A DNA stretch of 64,000 bases from Hyphomonadaceae bacterium UKL13-1 (GTDB lineage: Bacteria > Pseudomonadota > Alphaproteobacteria > Caulobacterales > Aquidulcibacteraceae): assembly GCA_001602435.1 (NCBI GenBank), contig CP012156.1, forward strand, positions 434,001 through 498,000, written 5' to 3'. The translations under genes were made by a program, and so were the position numbers. The notes beneath the pieces were generated by a model. It made no database searches and was not told where the DNA came from. It saw only the letters and a list, made by a program, of their open reading frames with translations. Below are positions 43,603 to 53,089 of this stretch, in pieces; the first letter of the stretch is position 1, and each line of letters starts with the position of its first letter.

Positions 43603-44394
43603 ATGTCTGACGCCCAAACCGGCGCGCCTGCCCTTACCGGCAACGTCCTTTTGTACAAAAATCCAGAGCCTTTGTCTTTGGAAGCCCACAACAAACTGGG
43701 CCTCAAAAATATCGAACGCCCGTTCGGCTTTGTCGAGACCACCCATGTGGTTCCTCTGACGGTGCAAGAGTTCGGCATGGCGGCTACTTCGCTGCCCATC
43801 ATCTTTGCCCCAGACCGCAAGACCCCTCTGGCTGTGTTGTCGGCACGTTCGGGTGAAAACCTCTATGTCGACGCAACCGGCAATTGGGAATTGGATGGCT
43901 ATATCCCAGCCTTCATCCGCCGCTATCCGTTCGTGTTCGCAGCCGACCAGCAAGGCGACAACTTCGTCGTCTGCATCGACACTCAAGCAGAAATGATCGG
44001 TGAAAACCCAGATCTGCCCTTGTTCGAAAATGGCCAACCCACCGCTTACACCACCAATGCGATGGAATTCCTGCAAGACTTTGAGCGTCAGCGTCGCGCG
44101 ACCGAAGAGTTCATGGAAGTCATCAATTCGATGGACATTCTGGAAGAAAAAAGCGTCACTTTCACGCCAACCAATGCCGATGGCAGCCAAGGTGAGCCTG
44201 TGAAGGTTGCTGATTATATCGGCGTGTCAGAAGAAAAGCTGAATGCTCTGCCAGCCGCGAAACTGCTGGAACTGAAGCAAAAGGGCTGCTTGGGCGCGAT
44301 CTATGCCCATCTGGTGTCCTTGCTGCACTGGCAGAAGCTGATCCAACGCACCCTGCGCAATGCACCGCCAGAAGTCGTTGCTGGCAACGCCTAA
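43603..44394 (+). CDS. SapC family protein
   Basis: A 263-residue soluble-looking protein matching the SapC family of S-layer or antimicrobial-peptide-associated proteins. Marks are HVVPLTVQEFGMAATSLPIIF near the start, WELDGYIPAFIRRYPFVFA in the middle and the C-terminal HLVSLLHWQKLIQR. The molecular function is not established. No TonB or other typical SapC neighbours are present in the window. A strong bidirectional terminator follows. Confidence 0.8.
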   Translation: MSDAQTGAPALTGNVLLYKNPEPLSLEAHNKLGLKNIERPFGFVETTHVVPLTVQEFGMAATSLPIIFAPDRKTPLAVLSARSGENLYVDATGNWELDGYIPAFIRRYPFVFAADQQGDNFVVCIDTQAEMIGENPDLPLFENGQPTAYTTNAMEFLQDFERQRRATEEFMEVINSMDILEEKSVTFTPTNADGSQGEPVKVADYIGVSEEKLNALPAAKLLELKQKGCLGAIYAHLVSLLHWQKLIQRTLRNAPPEVVAGNA

Positions 44395-44416
44395 GCGTTT
44401 CAACATCGCAGAGTTT

Positions 44417-44449
44417 GAAAAAGGCGACCCGCGTGGGTCGCCTTTTTTG
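44417..44449. terminator. Bidirectional rho-independent terminator after the SapC gene
   Basis: GGCGACCC (44423-44430) pairs perfectly with GGGTCGCC (44435-44442), with A-rich sequence before and T6 after. It separates the SapC gene from the ATPase-HNH cassette. Confidence 0.9.
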
Positions 44450-44517
44450 TTCATGCACTTATCGTATTTTGGTGTTGCTATGTTATAGTATCAACTATCC
44501 AAGCGAGGGCAGAAGTG

Positions 44518-45771
44518 ATGAGGAAATTGGATTCCAAAAAGGGCTATTTTACTCACATGTCGGTGCGCAATGTGCGCTGCTTTGGTGACCCGCCCGAGTC
44601 ATTGTCTTTGGCTGAGCCCGACAACGAGGCACAGCCCGCCCGCTGGACGGTTATTCTTGGCGCAAATGGGGTTGGCAAAACGACGCTTTTGAGGGCTTTG
44701 GCCCTTCTGAGGACGCAGTTTGAGCCTGAAGTTTCCTATATTGGAATAGTTTGGGGTCGTTTCAAACGTCAAAAGCTGGACACCTGTCTGTTTTCTTATC
44801 GAACTAGTCAGAGTGATGCAAAGCTAAGTGCACGCATTAGATTTGCGACTGAGAGCGGGCATTTTCTAACGGCTACCATTTCCCCGTCTCAGGTCCTGCC
44901 GATAGCGGCCTATGGCGCGGGTAGAAATTGGAATGATCTTTCTGCGGACGATTTATGGCCTCAAGGAACATTATTTGATCGTAGCGCCGTGGTTCGAAAT
45001 CCAAGTGAAATCCTCTCTCGTTTGGAATTTCGGGAGATCAAAGAACAGATAAAGGGTCCGTCGCGCTTTCAAATGTACCGCGATGCCTTGACCAATGGCG
45101 TGTTGCCGGATGTTTCTGATTTGCGCACTGTTTTCGCAGAGAACGATAAGGCTGTCGTCGAATTCAAGACCCAAGACGGCTGGATAACACTTGACGATAT
45201 GTCCTGGGGCTATCAGGTGTTTGCTGCTTTTGCCGCTGATTACGCCAGTCGATTGATTGATTGGTATCCCGACTCCGAGGCGCCGCTGAAGGAACCCGGC
45301 ATTTGCTTGATTGATGAGCTTGATCTTCACATGCATCCCAAATGGCAGCGGGAAGTTATCAGCCAACTCTCCGAAGTCTTTCCAGCAACCCAATTCATCG
45401 TGACCGCCCACTCGCCGTTGGTTGTGCAAGCGGCTGAAGAAGCCAATCTGGTACTTCTAGAGCGCTATGAAGATGACAAGTCACGAGTGCGGATCCGCAA
45501 TGATGTTGAGGCGATACAGGGCTGGCGGATCGATCAAGTTCTGACAAGCGATCTTTTTGGGCTTGAGAGTTCGCGTCCACCGTCGTTTGCGAAGAGCCTT
45601 CAAGAGCGAAGTGATCTTCTGAAGAAGGACAAACTTTCAAAGCCGGAACAAGCTCGCCTCAATGCATTGAATGATGTTGCAATGAGTTTGCCAACTGAAG
45701 ATCAGGACTGGGAAGCAAGGGCCAAGCGTGCGTTAGCTTTAGCATCCGATGAGCTCAAATCCGCGAGCTAG
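44518..45771 (+). CDS. PtuA-like ABC-type ATPase of a Septu-like pair
   Basis: The 417-residue ATPase (start ATG 44518, with GAGGG upstream; a GTG one codon earlier is less likely) has the Walker A loop GANGVGKTT (about 48-56). A signature-like DMSWGYQ lies near 227, Walker B CLIDELDLHMHP near 263-272 and H-loop TAHSPL near 294. This is the AAA_21/OLD-type arrangement found in PtuA and other defence ATPases. The C-terminal part (340-417) is charged. The G+C content looks lower than in the flanking genes. The HNH gene follows after 4 bp. It could also belong to a retron Ec78-like effector, but no reverse transcriptase is nearby. Confidence 0.72.
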   Translation: MRKLDSKKGYFTHMSVRNVRCFGDPPESLSLAEPDNEAQPARWTVILGANGVGKTTLLRALALLRTQFEPEVSYIGIVWGRFKRQKLDTCLFSYRTSQSDAKLSARIRFATESGHFLTATISPSQVLPIAAYGAGRNWNDLSADDLWPQGTLFDRSAVVRNPSEILSRLEFREIKEQIKGPSRFQMYRDALTNGVLPDVSDLRTVFAENDKAVVEFKTQDGWITLDDMSWGYQVFAAFAADYASRLIDWYPDSEAPLKEPGICLIDELDLHMHPKWQREVISQLSEVFPATQFIVTAHSPLVVQAAEEANLVLLERYEDDKSRVRIRNDVEAIQGWRIDQVLTSDLFGLESSRPPSFAKSLQERSDLLKKDKLSKPEQARLNALNDVAMSLPTEDQDWEARAKRALALASDELKSAS

Positions 45772-45775
45772 GTTT

Positions 45776-46549
45776 ATGATCCGTCTAACCCGTCCACCTG
45801 AGCCTCCGACCTTCACACGCGTCAACGGCAAAGCGCGACGAAAACGCGAAGAGTTGGAGCAAGCATTTGCCGCCAGTCCAGCATTGCGGGGCGGGCAACA
45901 AAAACCTGTCTTTGACAGTTCCGTTTGGGCTTCAGCCAAGCCCGCCCTCATGGCAGCACAACACAAAAAATGTGCCTTCTGCGAAAGCAGAGTCTCGCAT
46001 ATCTCTTATGGGGACGTTGAGCATTTCCGGCCAAAAGCAGGCTATCATTCCAAACGAAATGAACCGCTTATCCAGCCAGGTTATTGGTGGCTAGCTTACT
46101 CTTGGAACAATTATTCGGTTAGCTGCCAGATATGCAATCAACTGCTCAAGAAAAACCTCTTTCCACTAGGTCCAAACGGCGTGCGTGCTACTGGGCCGGC
46201 TGATGACCTTTTGGCGGAAGATGCGTTGCTTGTTGATCCGATGCTGGACAACCCATTGGCTCACATAGAATTTCGTGAAGAGCTGGCGGTAGCTCGAGGT
46301 GCGTCAGAGAAGGGAGCCGCGACAATCGACATTCTGGGCTTGAACCGACCTGACTTATCGGAATCTCGCCGCGAACGCTGGGTTCTTGTCCGGGCATTGA
46401 TCATTGAACGAATGGCCAAGATGGAAAATGGCAGTCCAACACTCGAACTTGACACTCTCCTTGTTGAAGCAATTAGGCCAGAAAAAGAGTATTCCGCAAT
46501 GTCACGAGACCTCTTAGCTCGTTTAGCTCCAGAACTGCTTGCGCCCTAG
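45776..46549 (+). CDS. PtuB-like HNH endonuclease (TIGR02646 type)
   Basis: The 257-residue protein contains CAFCES (C66, C69), the DVEHFRPK motif with H83, and SCQICNQLLKKNLFP (C117, C120, N121, N127), which together form a cysteine-bound HNH-type nuclease site. Such nucleases accompany PtuA-like ATPases in Septu and in retron Ec78, where they cleave nucleic acid on phage infection. ATG 45776 with AGG four bases upstream is chosen; an ATG at 45749 would overlap the ATPase gene without a ribosome site. Its stop overlaps the convergent transporter stop (CTAG). Confidence 0.72.
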   Translation: MIRLTRPPEPPTFTRVNGKARRKREELEQAFAASPALRGGQQKPVFDSSVWASAKPALMAAQHKKCAFCESRVSHISYGDVEHFRPKAGYHSKRNEPLIQPGYWWLAYSWNNYSVSCQICNQLLKKNLFPLGPNGVRATGPADDLLAEDALLVDPMLDNPLAHIEFREELAVARGASEKGAATIDILGLNRPDLSESRRERWVLVRALIIERMAKMENGSPTLELDTLLVEAIRPEKEYSAMSRDLLARLAPELLAP

Positions 46550-47112
46550 GCCGTCAATGCCGCCACCACAACCCACACGCCAATCGCGGCAAAAATGCCT
46601 GATGCAATCATGCGCACCACATTCAGCGGCACGACTTTGGTTGCGGCTTGGCCCAGATAGACGGCGGGCACATTGGCCAGCATCATGCCAAGGGTCGTGC
46701 CGATGGTCACCAGTGTAATATTCTCAAACCGTGCCGCCAAAAGCGAGGTAGCGATTTGGGTTTTGTCGCCCATCTCTACCAAGAAGAAGGCGATGACGGT
46801 GGTGACAAACACGCTGCCATGCGATTTGGCCCCCGCATCTTCGTCCTCTTTGTCCGGAATCAAGGCCCAAGCGGCCATCGCAATAAAGGCGACGCCGACG
46901 CCCACTTGGAACCACTTGCCTGAGATCAGTTGCGCGACGCCAAAACCGACACTGGCCGCCAAGGCGTGATTGACCAAGGTTGCCACAAAAATCCCCGCAA
47001 TGATGGGGATGGGCTTGTTGAACTTGCAGGCCAAAACGATGGCGAGCAATTGGGTTTTGTCCCCGATCTCGGCGATGGCGACAATCAGGGTCGAGAGCCA
47101 AATGGCTTCCAT
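46546..47112 (-). CDS. TMEM165/GDT1 family cation transporter
   Basis: The 188-residue membrane protein has two copies of the E-x-G-D-K-T motif of the GDT1 family, AEIGDKTQLLAI in the first half and VEMGDKTQIATS in the second, each within a hydrophobic hairpin. The protein has about six helices. Eukaryotic and cyanobacterial homologues move Mn2+ or Ca2+; a manganese role here is inference. It is 17 bp downstream of the Fe-ADH gene's end and runs in the same direction, so it may be co-transcribed. Confidence 0.85.
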   Translation of the reverse strand: MEAIWLSTLIVAIAEIGDKTQLLAIVLACKFNKPIPIIAGIFVATLVNHALAASVGFGVAQLISGKWFQVGVGVAFIAMAAWALIPDKEDEDAGAKSHGSVFVTTVIAFFLVEMGDKTQIATSLLAARFENITLVTIGTTLGMMLANVPAVYLGQAATKVVPLNVVRMIASGIFAAIGVWVVVAALTA

Positions 47113-47129
47113 TTTCTTAGTCTCTTTCG

Positions 47130-48266
47130 TTACCCGTTCAGGGCTGCGGCAAACAAAGCATGATAATCTGCTTCGGTGGCCTTTCTGGGGTTAGACAAAT
47201 GGGCAATGTCGACCAAAGCATTGGCGACAATGCCGTCTGCATGTTCGTTCGACAGGCCAAGCACTGAGAGATTGGCAGGAATGCCTAAGGCTTGATTGAG
47301 GCTGGCCAAAGCATCGGCCAAGTCTTCATGCGCCTTAAGCCCCATGGCGTCGCGAATGCGGGCCTCGGCATCTGGGCGCACGCCGGCGTTAAAGCGCATC
47401 ACATGGGGCAAGAAGATGGCGTTGAGCGTGCCATGGTGCAGGCTGGGGCTTTTGAGGCGACCGGCAGCATGGGAGAGGGCGTGAACACTGCCCAAGCCCT
47501 TCACAAAGGCCAAAGCACCTTCGGTCGAGGCCATCATCATGTGCCATCGTGCTTCTTTGTCAGAGCCATCTTTGACGGCACGGGCGAGCATGCCATCGCG
47601 GACAGCGCGCACAATGCCGTCGGCGGCAATCGCATCGCCCGGCGGATTGATGGCGGGCGACATGATGCTTTCAATGCAATGCGTGACGGCATCCATGCCG
47701 GTCGCAGCCGTTAAGCCCGCAGGCAAGCCGAGCGTCAAATCTGGATCGCAAATGGCGATGGCAGGGATCAAGTTCTTGGAGACAAACAATTCCTTGATGC
47801 CAGACTCAAGCACGATCACCGCGCCAATCGAGACTTCAGAGCCGGTGCCCGAGGTGGTGGGGATGGCGATTAGCGGTGGAATTTTGCCGATCAGGCGCGA
47901 GCCGCGCTGGGCTGCACCATAGCGGGCCAAGGGGCCTTCACCACTGACCAATAGGCCAACACCCTTGGCCAAATCCATCGACGACCCACCGCCTAAGGCG
48001 ATGATGGAATCTGCGCCAGCCTCTTTATAAAGCGTGGTGGCGGCCACAGTGGCGGCCTCAGTTGGGTTGCCCGGCGTTTCGTCAAATATGGCTGCGGGTG
48101 CGCCACCAAGGGCATCCAGAACCGTTTGTAGCAGGCCTGCTGCGACAATGCCGCGGTCGGTCACGATCAGCGGGCGGCTTGCCCCCAAACTCTGCAGCGC
48201 TTTGCCAGTCTGGCTGACAGCACCATGGTCAAAGCGGGTATCGGTCAAATAAGGAAGGCTGGCCAT
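47130..48266 (-). CDS. Iron-containing alcohol dehydrogenase
   Basis: A 378-residue class III ADH. The nucleotide motif GGGSSMDLAKG and the metal-binding segment HALSHAAGRLKSPSLHHG carry the expected histidines. ATG 48266 is preceded by AGGAAA; a TTG six codons upstream gives a longer but less likely start. The substrate is not known. Its promoter side faces the ABC ATPase gene. Confidence 0.87.
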   Translation of the reverse strand: MASLPYLTDTRFDHGAVSQTGKALQSLGASRPLIVTDRGIVAAGLLQTVLDALGGAPAAIFDETPGNPTEAATVAATTLYKEAGADSIIALGGGSSMDLAKGVGLLVSGEGPLARYGAAQRGSRLIGKIPPLIAIPTTSGTGSEVSIGAVIVLESGIKELFVSKNLIPAIAICDPDLTLGLPAGLTAATGMDAVTHCIESIMSPAINPPGDAIAADGIVRAVRDGMLARAVKDGSDKEARWHMMMASTEGALAFVKGLGSVHALSHAAGRLKSPSLHHGTLNAIFLPHVMRFNAGVRPDAEARIRDAMGLKAHEDLADALASLNQALGIPANLSVLGLSNEHADGIVANALVDIAHLSNPRKATEADYHALFAAALNG

Positions 48267-48419
48267 TGTCTGTTTCCTGAGCAAGAGGACTTTTTCGCGA
48301 CCTTATTGGCACCGCGCGTGCGCCGCAATGTGGTCACATGTGCTTGAACACATAGACCGCAGGGAAATGCAAAGCTAAGTCGTAGTTTCGAAATTGTTTC
48401 TTCAAGGAACCTCGCCTCT

Positions 48420-50237
48420 ATGTCCAGCCCGATTTTGTCCGTCCGTGACCTCTCCGTGACGTTCTCGACGCCTGATGGTTCCGTGCGTGCGGTGAAGGGA
48501 ATCGATCTGGATATTTTGCCCGGTGAATGCGTCGCCGTGGTTGGGGAATCGGGGTCCGGAAAGAGCCAGACCTTTATGGCGACCATGGGGCTGTTAGCGA
48601 CCAATGGCGTGGCGACAGGCTCGATCAAATTCAAAGGCCAGGAATTGATTGGCCTAAAACCAACTGAGTTGAATGCCATTCGCGGCAAGCAAATGGCGAT
48701 GATTTTCCAAGACCCGCTAACCTCTTTGACCCCACACATGAAAGTGGGGGAGCAAATGTTTGAAGTCCTGAAGCTGCATATGAATATGCAGGGCGAGGCG
48801 GCTACCAAGCGCTGTGTGGATTGGCTGGAACGCGTTCGCATACCAGAAGCCGCCCGTCGTCTCAGCCAATACCCCCACGAATTGTCGGGTGGCATGCGCC
48901 AGCGCGTGATGATTGCGATTTCCATGCTGTGCGAACCAGCACTTCTGATTGCCGATGAGCCCACCACGGCGCTTGATGTGACGGTGCAGGCCCAAGTTCT
49001 GGAGCTGATGGATGAGCTGAAGCGCGATACTGGTGCGGCGATTGCCCTCGTCACCCATGATATGGGCGTTGTGGCGCGCTTGGCCGATAAGGTTCAGGTG
49101 ATGAATAAGGGTCTCTATGTAGAGACCGGCGACGTGCACCAAATCTTTTCGGCTCCAAAAGATGCCTATACCCAAAAGCTGTTGGCCGCGGTTCCGCGCT
49201 TGGATCGGCCTGAGCGCAAGGGCGTGCCATTGGCAGATCCCCCAAAGGATAGCGATCCAATTCTGGTAGAAGCCAAGAACCTACAAATCCATTTCCCTGT
49301 CAAAGTCTCAGGCGGTCTGTTCCCCAAGTCCATGCCCTTGCGCGCGGTGGACGGGGTCGATCTGGTCATCCGTGCTGGTGAAACTGTCGGCGTGGTGGGG
49401 GAGTCGGGTTGTGGCAAATCCACCTTGGCGCGCGGCGTCTTGCGCTTGGTGCCGACAACGGCTGGCGAAGTGGTTTGGCTCGGTAAGGGCGTGACCGAAA
49501 CTTCGCGATATGACTTACGCGCCTCGCGCAAGGACTTGACCATCGTCTTCCAAGACCCGCTGGCCAGTCTTGATCCGCGCATGACGATCGGGGCGTCGAT
49601 TGCTGAGCCGTTGGAAGTCCATAAGCCCGGCATTGGCAAGCAAGAGCGCGACGCCATGGTCAAGGACATGATGAACCGGGTTGGCCTCGACCCAGACTGG
49701 ATCAATCGCTATCCGCATGAATTCTCTGGCGGTCAGAACCAACGTGTCGGCATTGCGCGTGCCATGATCCTGCGTCCGAAGTTTGTGGTATGCGATGAAG
49801 CGGTCTCCGCACTCGATGTATCCATTCGCGCGCAAATCATTGATCTTTTGCTAGATTTGCAACGCGAGTTTGGCCTCGCCATGTTGTTCATCAGCCATGA
49901 CTTGGCTGTGGTGCGCGAAGTCAGTCACCGGATCATGGTGATGTATCTGGGCCGTGTGGTGGAAACTGCGGACCGCAACTCCATCTATCTCAACCCGCGC
50001 CACCCCTATACCCAGGCCTTGATCTCGGCGGCCCCTATCCCAGACCCAGAGTTGGAGAAAGCGCGGCCCCGCATCCGCTTGGAAGGCGACCTGCCGTCGC
50101 CGATGGACCCGCGCGCCCAATTGCGATTCATGAAGTCGAAATTGGTTGAGGGCAATGGCCCACAATATCGCCCGCAATTGATGGAAGTAGCACCCGGCCA
50201 TTGGGTGGCTGAACACGATCCCGTAGTGGCTGCTTGA
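48420..50237 (+). CDS. Fused dipeptide/oligopeptide ABC transporter ATPase (DppD-DppF or YejF type)
   Basis: The 605-residue protein carries two complete ABC ATPase domains. The first has Walker A GESGSGKS (42-49) and signature LSGGMRQR near 157. The second has GESGCGKS near 328 and [15 protein letters not shown] near 437. A C-terminal oligopeptide-ABC extension ([17 protein letters not shown]) marks the DppD/F or YejF type. No permease or binding protein gene accompanies it, so it is an orphan ATPase; partners must be elsewhere. Confidence 0.9.
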   Translation: MSSPILSVRDLSVTFSTPDGSVRAVKGIDLDILPGECVAVVGESGSGKSQTFMATMGLLATNGVATGSIKFKGQELIGLKPTELNAIRGKQMAMIFQDPLTSLTPHMKVGEQMFEVLKLHMNMQGEAATKRCVDWLERVRIPEAARRLSQYPHELSGGMRQRVMIAISMLCEPALLIADEPTTALDVTVQAQVLELMDELKRDTGAAIALVTHDMGVVARLADKVQVMNKGLYVETGDVHQIFSAPKDAYTQKLLAAVPRLDRPERKGVPLADPPKDSDPILVEAKNLQIHFPVKVSGGLFPKSMPLRAVDGVDLVIRAGETVGVVGESGCGKSTLARGVLRLVPTTAGEVVWLGKGVTETSRYDLRASRKDLTIVFQDPLASLDPRMTIGASIAEPLEVHKPGIGKQERDAMVKDMMNRVGLDPDWINRYPHEFSGGQNQRVGIARAMILRPKFVVCDEAVSALDVSIRAQIIDLLLDLQREFGLAMLFISHDLAVVREVSHRIMVMYLGRVVETADRNSIYLNPRHPYTQALISAAPIPDPELEKARPRIRLEGDLPSPMDPRAQLRFMKSKLVEGNGPQYRPQLMEVAPGHWVAEHDPVVAA

Positions 50238-50357
50238 GGCCTAACGGCGTGCTGATTTAAGGCAGTGGGGCCACGCGCGCCCCCTTGCGTCCGGCTGATT
50301 TATTCTGTCACACTGCTGAAAAGCCAAATGAATATAGGCACAGCTGGAGGAGCACCC

Positions 50358-51212
50358 ATGGCGATCAATTATGAGCACGTGATGTCTTTGACATCCAAGG
50401 ACCAAGAATTTTCCTATGGCGACACCCAGACCATGCTCTATGCCTTGGGCATCGGCATGGGTGCGGACCCGATGGACAAAGGGGAGCTACCTTTTGTCTA
50501 TGAAAATGGCCTAAAAACCATTCCCACCATGGCGACCGTGATTGCCTGGGGCGCAGGTCGGGTTGGCGATAGCGGCATTAATTACGCGATGGTCGTGCAT
50601 GGCGAACAACGTTTGACCATGCACAAGCCTTTGCCGGTTGCTGCAACGATTTTGGCTGATAGCCGCTTTGTGGAGTGTCTCGATAAAGGCGCTGGCAAAG
50701 GTGCGGTCCTGATCAGCGAGACGGTCATTCGCGACAAAAAGGACAATAGCCCCCTCTGCACGCTGACCTCGTCGATCTTCGCCCGCGCCGATGGCGGCTT
50801 TGGTGGGCCGAGCGAAGGTGGCCCAGAATCCCATCCTATTCCAGATCGCGCGCCAGATATGGAAGTCGATATTCCAACCAGCCCCGATCAGGCCTTGATC
50901 TACCGTTTGTCGGGCGATCGGAACCCCCTGCATGCCGACCCAGACTTTGCAAAAATGGTCGGCTTTCCCCGTCCGATCCTGCATGGTTTGTGCACTTATG
51001 GCCTAACCTGCCGGGCTGTATTGTCGGCCTATTGCGGTAACGACCCCAGTCTGATTTTGAGCCATGATGTGCGCTTCTCCTCGCCTGTTTTCCCCGGTGA
51101 GACGGTGAGTGTGCAGATGTGGCGCGATGGCAATGTGGTGTCGTTTGAAGCGCGGGTAAAATCGCGCGACGTCGTCGTAATCAAGAATGGCAAGTGCGTC
51201 CTCGCAGGTTGA
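50358..51212 (+). CDS. MaoC family enoyl-CoA hydratase
   Basis: The 284-residue protein is a double hot-dog hydratase of the type that adds water to 2-enoyl-CoA to give the (R)-3-hydroxy form. The hydratase-2 motif is YRLSGDRNPLHADPDFAK followed by PILHGLCTYGL, with the catalytic Asp and His. ATG 50358 is chosen because GGAGGAG lies just upstream. It precedes the DUF885 gene by 29 bp. Confidence 0.88.
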   Translation: MAINYEHVMSLTSKDQEFSYGDTQTMLYALGIGMGADPMDKGELPFVYENGLKTIPTMATVIAWGAGRVGDSGINYAMVVHGEQRLTMHKPLPVAATILADSRFVECLDKGAGKGAVLISETVIRDKKDNSPLCTLTSSIFARADGGFGGPSEGGPESHPIPDRAPDMEVDIPTSPDQALIYRLSGDRNPLHADPDFAKMVGFPRPILHGLCTYGLTCRAVLSAYCGNDPSLILSHDVRFSSPVFPGETVSVQMWRDGNVVSFEARVKSRDVVVIKNGKCVLAG

Positions 51213-51241
51213 GGACAAAGTCAACTAAAAGGGTGAGCGAT

Positions 51242-53074
51242 ATGATGCTAACGCGGCGAGGTGCCCTGTTGGGTACGGGGGCGATTGGGGCGACGGCCTT
51301 TTTGTGGGGCTGTGCGGATAAAAGTGCTGCCAATCCAAACCTCAAAGCGGTGATCGATTCCATCACCACGGCCATGCTGAAAGACTCGCCCGAATATGCG
51401 ACCAGCCTGACCGTGCCAGAAGCCTTGGCTGGCGGGCCCTATAAGGGGCGGGTGTCGGATATGTCGGCCGCCGCAGAAGCGGCCCGCAATCAATGGGTGG
51501 CTGGCTGGATCAAAGATCTTGAGGCGATCAAGCCAGACAGCCTGAACCCGACTGACAAGATCACCCATGCGGTTGTCTTGTCGTCCACCCGCTATGCCGC
51601 TGCCGCTGCACCTATGGGCTATGGCACAGCAGGCTATGGCTCACCCAACCCCTACATCCTGTCGCAATTGACCGGCAGCTATGTGGGCATGCCAGACTTC
51701 TTAGAAAGCCAGCATGTGGTGAAGACCAAGGATGATGCGGATGCTTGGCTCTCTCGGGTTGAGGGCTTTGCCGGTCAGATGGGCCATGAGGTCGAGCGCG
51801 TCAAAGCCGATGCCGCAAAGGGCGTTATCCCGCCAAACTTCATCATTGATCGCGCCCTAGGCCAATTGCGCAGCTTTCTGAAAATCCCGGTGGCTGAGAC
51901 TGTCTTGGTGTCGGGCTTGGTTCGTAAGGCCAAGGAATCCGGCTTGGCTGCTGATCAATTGGGGGCAGCAGCCACCAAATTGGTGAGCGAGAAGGTCTTC
52001 CCCGCCTATCAGGCCCAAATTGCCCTGATGGAAGAATTGCGGGCCAAATCGACCGCCGATGCTGGGGTTTGGAAACTGCCTCAAGGTGACGCCTATTATC
52101 AGGCTGCGACGGGCTATTGGACGACGACTAAAATGTCGCCCGACGAAATCCATGAATTGGGCCGCGATCTGGTGCGCTCGTTCGGCTCGCAAATGGATGA
52201 GGGCTTGAAGAAGCTGGGCATGACCCAAGGCAGTGTGGCCGAGCGGATGAGTGCTTTGTCCAAGGACCCCAAATATCTTTATCCCAATAATGATGCTGGC
52301 AAAGAGCAATTGCTGGCTGATCTGAACAAGCAGATGGCGGTCCTCAAAGGCCGTCTGCCAGAGATGTTTGCGACGCTGGCCAAAGCCGATTGCGAAGTAA
52401 AACGTGTGCCAGCCTATACAGAAGCTGGTGCGCCCGGCGGCTATTATCAATCGCCAGCACCAGACGGGTCACGTCCCGGGGCTTATTACATCAATCTGCG
52501 CGACACGGCGGCCTGGCCGAAATGGTCTTTGCCGACTTTGACCTATCACGAAGCTCAACCTGGCCACCATCTGCAGATTTCGCTGGCCCAAGAGGCCCAA
52601 GGCCTGCCGTTCTTGCGTTCTAAAATGTTGTGGTTTGGGGCTTATGGCGAAGGCTGGGCGCTCTATGCGGAGCAATTGGCCGATGAGATGGGCCTTTATG
52701 AGAATGATATTGCGGGCCGTTTGGGTTATGCCCAGTCCGCCGCCTTCCGGGCCGCCCGCCTCGTGGTGGACACGGGCCTGCATGCCAAGAAATGGACCAA
52801 AGAACAGGCCGTTGACTATATGCTGGAAGCTACAGGCGACACGCGCGATAGCATCGTCACGGAAGTTGAGCGCTATTGCGTTTGGCCGGGCCAAGCCTGC
52901 AGCTATATGGTTGGCAAGACCAATCTGATCCGCTTGCGCACGGATGCCAAAACCAAGCTGGCCGACAAGTTCGACATCAAGGCTTTCCACGATCAAGTCC
53001 TGCTACCGGGGCCACTGCCCCTCGACGTCCTCGATTCTGTGATTGTCGACTGGCAGAATAAAGTCAAAACTTAA
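51242..53074 (+). CDS. DUF885 family secreted zinc peptidase-like protein
   Basis: The 610-residue protein starts with a Tat-type signal (LTRRGALLGTGAIGATAFLWG) and a lipobox-like FLWGC, so it is probably an exported lipoprotein. The HEAQPGHHLQISLAQE motif is the HExxPGH zinc site of DUF885 proteins. The C-terminal half continues with FGAYGEGWALYAEQLADEMG, also conserved. The physiological substrate is unknown. Two ATG codons in a row at 51242 and 51245 are both plausible starts. Confidence 0.82.
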   Translation: MMLTRRGALLGTGAIGATAFLWGCADKSAANPNLKAVIDSITTAMLKDSPEYATSLTVPEALAGGPYKGRVSDMSAAAEAARNQWVAGWIKDLEAIKPDSLNPTDKITHAVVLSSTRYAAAAAPMGYGTAGYGSPNPYILSQLTGSYVGMPDFLESQHVVKTKDDADAWLSRVEGFAGQMGHEVERVKADAAKGVIPPNFIIDRALGQLRSFLKIPVAETVLVSGLVRKAKESGLAADQLGAAATKLVSEKVFPAYQAQIALMEELRAKSTADAGVWKLPQGDAYYQAATGYWTTTKMSPDEIHELGRDLVRSFGSQMDEGLKKLGMTQGSVAERMSALSKDPKYLYPNNDAGKEQLLADLNKQMAVLKGRLPEMFATLAKADCEVKRVPAYTEAGAPGGYYQSPAPDGSRPGAYYINLRDTAAWPKWSLPTLTYHEAQPGHHLQISLAQEAQGLPFLRSKMLWFGAYGEGWALYAEQLADEMGLYENDIAGRLGYAQSAAFRAARLVVDTGLHAKKWTKEQAVDYMLEATGDTRDSIVTEVERYCVWPGQACSYMVGKTNLIRLRTDAKTKLADKFDIKAFHDQVLLPGPLPLDVLDSVIVDWQNKVKT

Positions 53075-53089
53075 GGGGCGGGGTAAACT

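Noticed and set aside
48245..49054. Long minus-strand ORF opposite the ABC ATPase gene
   Set aside because: It is antisense to clear ABC motifs, rich in Ser/Arg/Pro as expected of a shadow frame, and resembles no family.
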